Of a stretch of 45,926 nucleotides of DNA, positions 42,738-45,926 are shown piece after piece. Made by a program: the position numbers and the translations under genes. The stretch comes from Thelonectria olida. Taxonomy: Eukaryota > Ascomycota > Sordariomycetes > Hypocreales > Nectriaceae. Location: positions 1 through 45,926 of the forward strand of contig JAGPYM010000105.1 in the NCBI GenBank assembly GCA_020736575.1, given 5' to 3'. The notes below the pieces were generated by a model that had not been told where the DNA came from, ran no database searches, and saw nothing but the letters and a program-made list of their open reading frames with translations. Numbering within the stretch: the first letter of the stretch is position 1; the number at the start of each line of letters is the position of its first letter.

Positions 42738-45058
42738 ATGGCTGGTCCAATAACTTCAAACGACAGCAATTCCGGCATCACTGGCTCTACCGTCCCTGGA
42801 TTATCAAGGTTTATTGCGCTGTTGTCAATAATTCCTGTCGTCTTGGTGATTCTGGGCCTGCTGGTGCGGTGTTGCCTTTCATGCAGACATAAAAACAAAA
42901 CTACGGAGCATTCAAAGCCAAGCCTAACACGTTGGAAACCGACATCCTTACAATGCACAACTCTGCTGATCTATCTTGGCTTCATTCTTACGTCCATTAT
43001 ACTACTCGAGTCTGCGAGTCTCACGCTTCCAGAAAGAAGGAGTGCATCTGAGGCAACTCAGCCGACGAGTTATATCAGCAAGGGAGTTGTCATGGCGGGT
43101 ACCTTGGTGCCTAGAACAAATTCAAATGACCTTAAGGCCACCCCAACACCGACTTGGGCGTTAGCTTCACCTCCAACTGGAACAGCTGACGAACCCACTG
43201 AAACAGCTCTCGACCCCAGTGCTCAACCTTCAACTGTTGGATGGCTGCAGGTACTGACAACAACAGACCATGCTCCACGTCCAACTGAAATAACAATAAC
43301 AATGACTGGTGCTCCACCTTCAACTGTAGGGTGGCTGCAGGTACTGACAACAACAGACCATGCTCCACGTCCAACTGAAATAACAATAACAATGACTGGT
43401 GCTCCACCTTCAACTGTAGGGTGGCTGCAGGTACCGACAACAACAGAACTACCAACCGCTGCTCCAGCTCCAGATACAGGGTGGTTGTTGCTCAACGAAG
43501 ATGGCTGGCTATCGGCCGAGTCAGCGTACTTCATCGGCACATTTCTACCCGTGCTACTGGCGTCCATCTTCTCCATCCCATGGAAGATACTAGACCTCGA
43601 GACGAAGAGTCTGGAGCCCTTCGCTCAACTGGCACGCCGTGGTGGCGGAAGGGCATCGCAGACTCTACTTCTTCAATACAATGGGGTCTACGGCTTATTT
43701 TCTGCATTCACTGCGCTGTTCACCGGACACTCGGCTGTAGCATTGTCAACCTTCTTGAATTACAGCTCGGCTTTGTTGATCCCTCTGGCTACTGAGAGCG
43801 TTAGGCTCACTCTGCAAGGCGAATGTCTCCAGGACTGGACAAAGCACTGCACTGCGGCACTTCAAGCAACTGACCCAGTGATTCGAGCAGCACAGGCATT
43901 GCTGTCAGCAATGGCCTGTGTCGTCATCGCATACATCGTCTTGCTGCGCAAGAGGACTTTCGGGGTCTCATCCGATCCGCGCACTATGCTGGGAATTGCG
44001 AGTCACTCTCTGAACCCATATCTATCCGCCATCATGCGCAGGATCTCCTTGGGATCTGATGGAATGTTCTCGGCTGCCCGGGCCGCTGCAATACTTGGGG
44101 AGCGAATATTCGAGTTTGGCTATGTCACCAATCCGTCGGGAGAACAGGAGTATGGCATTATCGTCATAGATGATGTTGCTAAAAATCCTGCCCAGATGTC
44201 GGATCCTCCGCCACTCGCGATTGATCGAGGAGCGTCGAAGCGATCAGTGGTTTTTGGGATGCTGGTGAAAGTGATCAGTTTTGCCATTTTCATGCTTGGT
44301 TTGATCATTCTGATCTTATACTATCGGCTGACCTATGAAGATAGTGGGTTTGAGAGGTTCATGAATTCCCAGAGCAAATTTGGGGCCCGATTTCTCTTCA
44401 CTGTCTTTGGGGTTATTACTGGGTTTGGGTGGGTGTCCATCTTCAATGGTAAGTGGTTGCCGTATCTTAGTTAACGTCAATCAGTGTTACTAGGACTTTC
44501 TTGCTAATGCTTGACTTAGAGTTGGCCATGATCCTTCCTGCCTGGGCTATGTCTCGACGTCCAACGAAGCCCAAGCACTCCATCCTGATGCCCCTATCTC
44601 CGAATCCTTACGTTGGGATCACGACATATTTTGATCGCGGGCATAAACTGCTAGCGCTCGTCTCCGTCGTGACGGTTCTAAGCGACTTTCTGCCCATAGT
44701 ACTCGCCAACATTCCTTTCAACAATGCAATCACATGGACAACGTTTAATGTCTGCACTTGGTTGAGCGTCGGAGTTCTAGGTTTCATGGTGGTTGTGCTC
44801 GCTATCATTGCTGGCATAATCCTTTTTAGTTCACCAGGCCGCCATTTCCCGTTTGCATCTACAGACTTGGGCACGCTTGCGGCAATTTTATACTTGGCAT
44901 GTCGCTCGGAAGACTGCCTTGCACAGCTTCAGAGCCTCTCAGTGGCTGGAAAGGCGGAGATTGAGCAGCGGATGAAGACGCTGAAGTCAAAATATTCCAT
45001 TATCAGCGTCGTAGATGAAGACGGGAACCCTCATGTTACGATTCAAGTCACATTATAA
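42738..45058 (+). CDS. Multi-pass membrane protein of the fungal DUF3433 type with an internal Ser/Thr/Pro repeat region
   Basis: Two exons, 42738-44448 and 44520-45058 (71-nt intron, GTAAGT, branch TGCTAATGC, acceptor TTAG), 749 aa. Two hydrophobic segments near the N terminus (FIALLSIIPVVLVILGLLV, then LLIYLGFILTSIILLE) precede a Ser/Thr/Pro-rich, likely extracellular stretch with a 30-residue repeat present about 2.4 times (APPSTVGWLQVLTTTDH...). After NEDGWLSAESAYFIGTFLP comes the conserved core with SIPWKILD and several further membrane spans. Exon 2 has two more spans and a cytosolic tail with a helix (AEIEQRMKTLKSKY). The layout matches DUF3433-type proteins, whose role is unknown. No disruption. 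Confidence 0.82.
43227..43450 (+). repeat. In-frame 90-bp tandem repeat within the DUF3433-type gene
   Basis: Unit starts at 43227, 43317 and 43407 (last one partial). The copies are almost identical in DNA. Because the period is a multiple of three, copy number can change without breaking the frame. Confidence 0.9.
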
Positions 45059-45212
45059 CTCCCGACCCCACTCAACCGGCACTCTTCCCAAACAGGCACG
45101 ACCCACCACGTTTTTTTTCCGTCATCGCCACCATCACACGGTTTGAACACTCCGCGTTTTCTCGCGATCTAGCGCACTAATTTGAAATCTAATGGCAGAT
45201 TCGAAATCAACG

Positions 45213-45772
45213 ATGCCGAAATACTCAGAAAGTCAACTTCAATTTGCCATTGACGAGGCTATATATTAAGTCTGCTGGAGCCAAGTGGAATATACCACGA
45301 TCAACGCTTCAAGGCCGTCTCAGCGATGGAGAAAGCCACTCAGAGGCACAGGCACATAACCAACGCCTCCCCCCAGTGCAGGAAAAGCACCATGCCGACT
45401 GGGCTCTTACTCAACACTCAATGAGCCCTAGGCTTGCCACCGACTCATGGGCAACTGAAGGAATTCGCCGAAAGGGTCGTCAGTCATATGGTGATATGGG
45501 GGTTAGGGATGACGGGTGAGTTCCGAAAACAAAGGTTGTTCGGAACAGACAACACATATTCAATGTCTCGCGACAAAAGTTTTCATGGCAACCCTCAGTC
45601 CGACCAAGGCATGACAGCAGCATCGATTGCAAGACTCAGGTCAGCGAACGCCGCTCTTGCTATGAAAAAGCGTCGACTGCAGGAAGAGAGAGCAAAAATT
45701 ATATGGACAATAGAGCAAGAAAAGTGCAATCGAATAAACCTAGTCCCATATTATCCCTATCCTACGGAATAA
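45213..45772 (+). pseudogene. Pogo-type (Fot1-like) transposase, frameshifted and internally deleted
   Basis: Opens MPKYSESQLQFAIDEAI at 45213 and hits a stop. The next frame continues KSAGAKWNIPRSTLQGRLSD, a psq-type helix-turn-helix, then QRLPPVQEKHHADWALTQ. A third frame reads MPPTHGQLKEFAERVV (CENP-B-like HTH) and jumps to a C-terminal-type coiled segment (SIARLRSANAALAMKKRRLQ). The DDE catalytic core between them is absent, so the copy cannot transpose by itself. Confidence 0.72.
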
Positions 45773-45926
45773 GTTATCGTGGTTTGCAATATTTAATGGA
45801 TTGAAGTTTGATAAGTGGCGCCATCTAGGCGCATAGGTCCGTACAGTCACAGCGGCGACTGATAGGTGGGCGCCCGGGCGCCCACTAACTAATTACTACC
45901 GAATACCTCCTCCCAATGGTGCGTCC
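45773..45926. other. 3' flank of the transposase relic
   Basis: Contains the palindrome at 45866-45885 and otherwise nothing that I can support. Confidence 0.4.
45866..45885. repeat. 20-bp perfect palindrome GTGGGCGCCCGGGCGCCCAC
   Basis: Two copies of GTGGGCGCCC head to head. It lies about 95 bp after the end of the transposase relic and could be the terminal inverted repeat of that element, or a joined pair of such ends. No matching left end is present in the window. Confidence 0.6.

Overview
This window looks like the accessory part of a filamentous ascomycete (Pezizomycotina) genome. Protein-coding genes have short GT-AG introns of about 45-95 nt, and several families are typical of moulds: Ser/Thr kinase with WD40-like tail, DUF7025-type AAA ATPase, NLR/STAND-like protein, P450, cytochrome b5 reductase, DUF3433-type membrane protein and HNH protein. 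GC-balanced DNA alternates with extremely AT-rich blocks whose decay is almost entirely C-to-T and G-to-A, the signature of repeat-induced point mutation (RIP). I cannot name the species.

Layout. 1-1.8 kb: 5' part of a kinase gene on the minus strand, running off the left edge. 2.3-6.64 kb: an AT desert of nested, RIP-decayed repeats. 6.66-14.3 kb: a gene graveyard holding a frameshifted AAA ATPase cut off just before its P-loop, a broken NLR-like gene, a deleted Tad-type LINE, a transcription-factor-like fragment, a 141-bp solo LTR with a perfect 5-bp target duplication (GAATA), and a broken FAD oxidoreductase. 14.6-23.2 kb: the best-preserved block. It has an intact P450 divergent from an intact cytochrome b5/cytochrome b5 reductase fusion, then an intact fusion of a 3-hydroxyacyl-CoA dehydrogenase-like enzyme to a YWTD-type beta-propeller, then a dead NAD-dependent epimerase/NmrA-like gene. 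23.7-29 kb: one small hypothetical gene and more relics (nuclease-like protein, orphan protein, P450 fragment, and a protein I associate with telomere-linked RecQ-type elements). 29.9-31.4 kb: one intact HNH-domain gene. 31.5-41.6 kb: a second AT desert containing a complete but RIP-dead Ty3/Gypsy element on the minus strand with 207-bp LTRs. Its RT active-site motif has become YLNN. 41.9-42.1 kb: a probable solo LTR. 42.7-45.1 kb: an intact multi-pass membrane protein (DUF3433 type) with an in-frame 90-bp tandem repeat. 45.2-45.8 kb: an internally deleted pogo-type transposase, followed by a 20-bp perfect palindrome.

How the genes may work together. The 14.6-23.2 kb block reads as a small redox/catabolic or secondary-metabolic set. 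The b5/b5-reductase fusion is a plausible NADH-driven electron donor for the adjacent soluble-looking P450, and the dehydrogenase-propeller fusion and the (now dead) epimerase are plausible downstream enzymes. The shared promoter is divergent, carries a cluster of CGG triplets, and an identical 11-base TATA-like core precedes two of the genes. This grouping is inference from position and family; no substrate can be read from the sequence.
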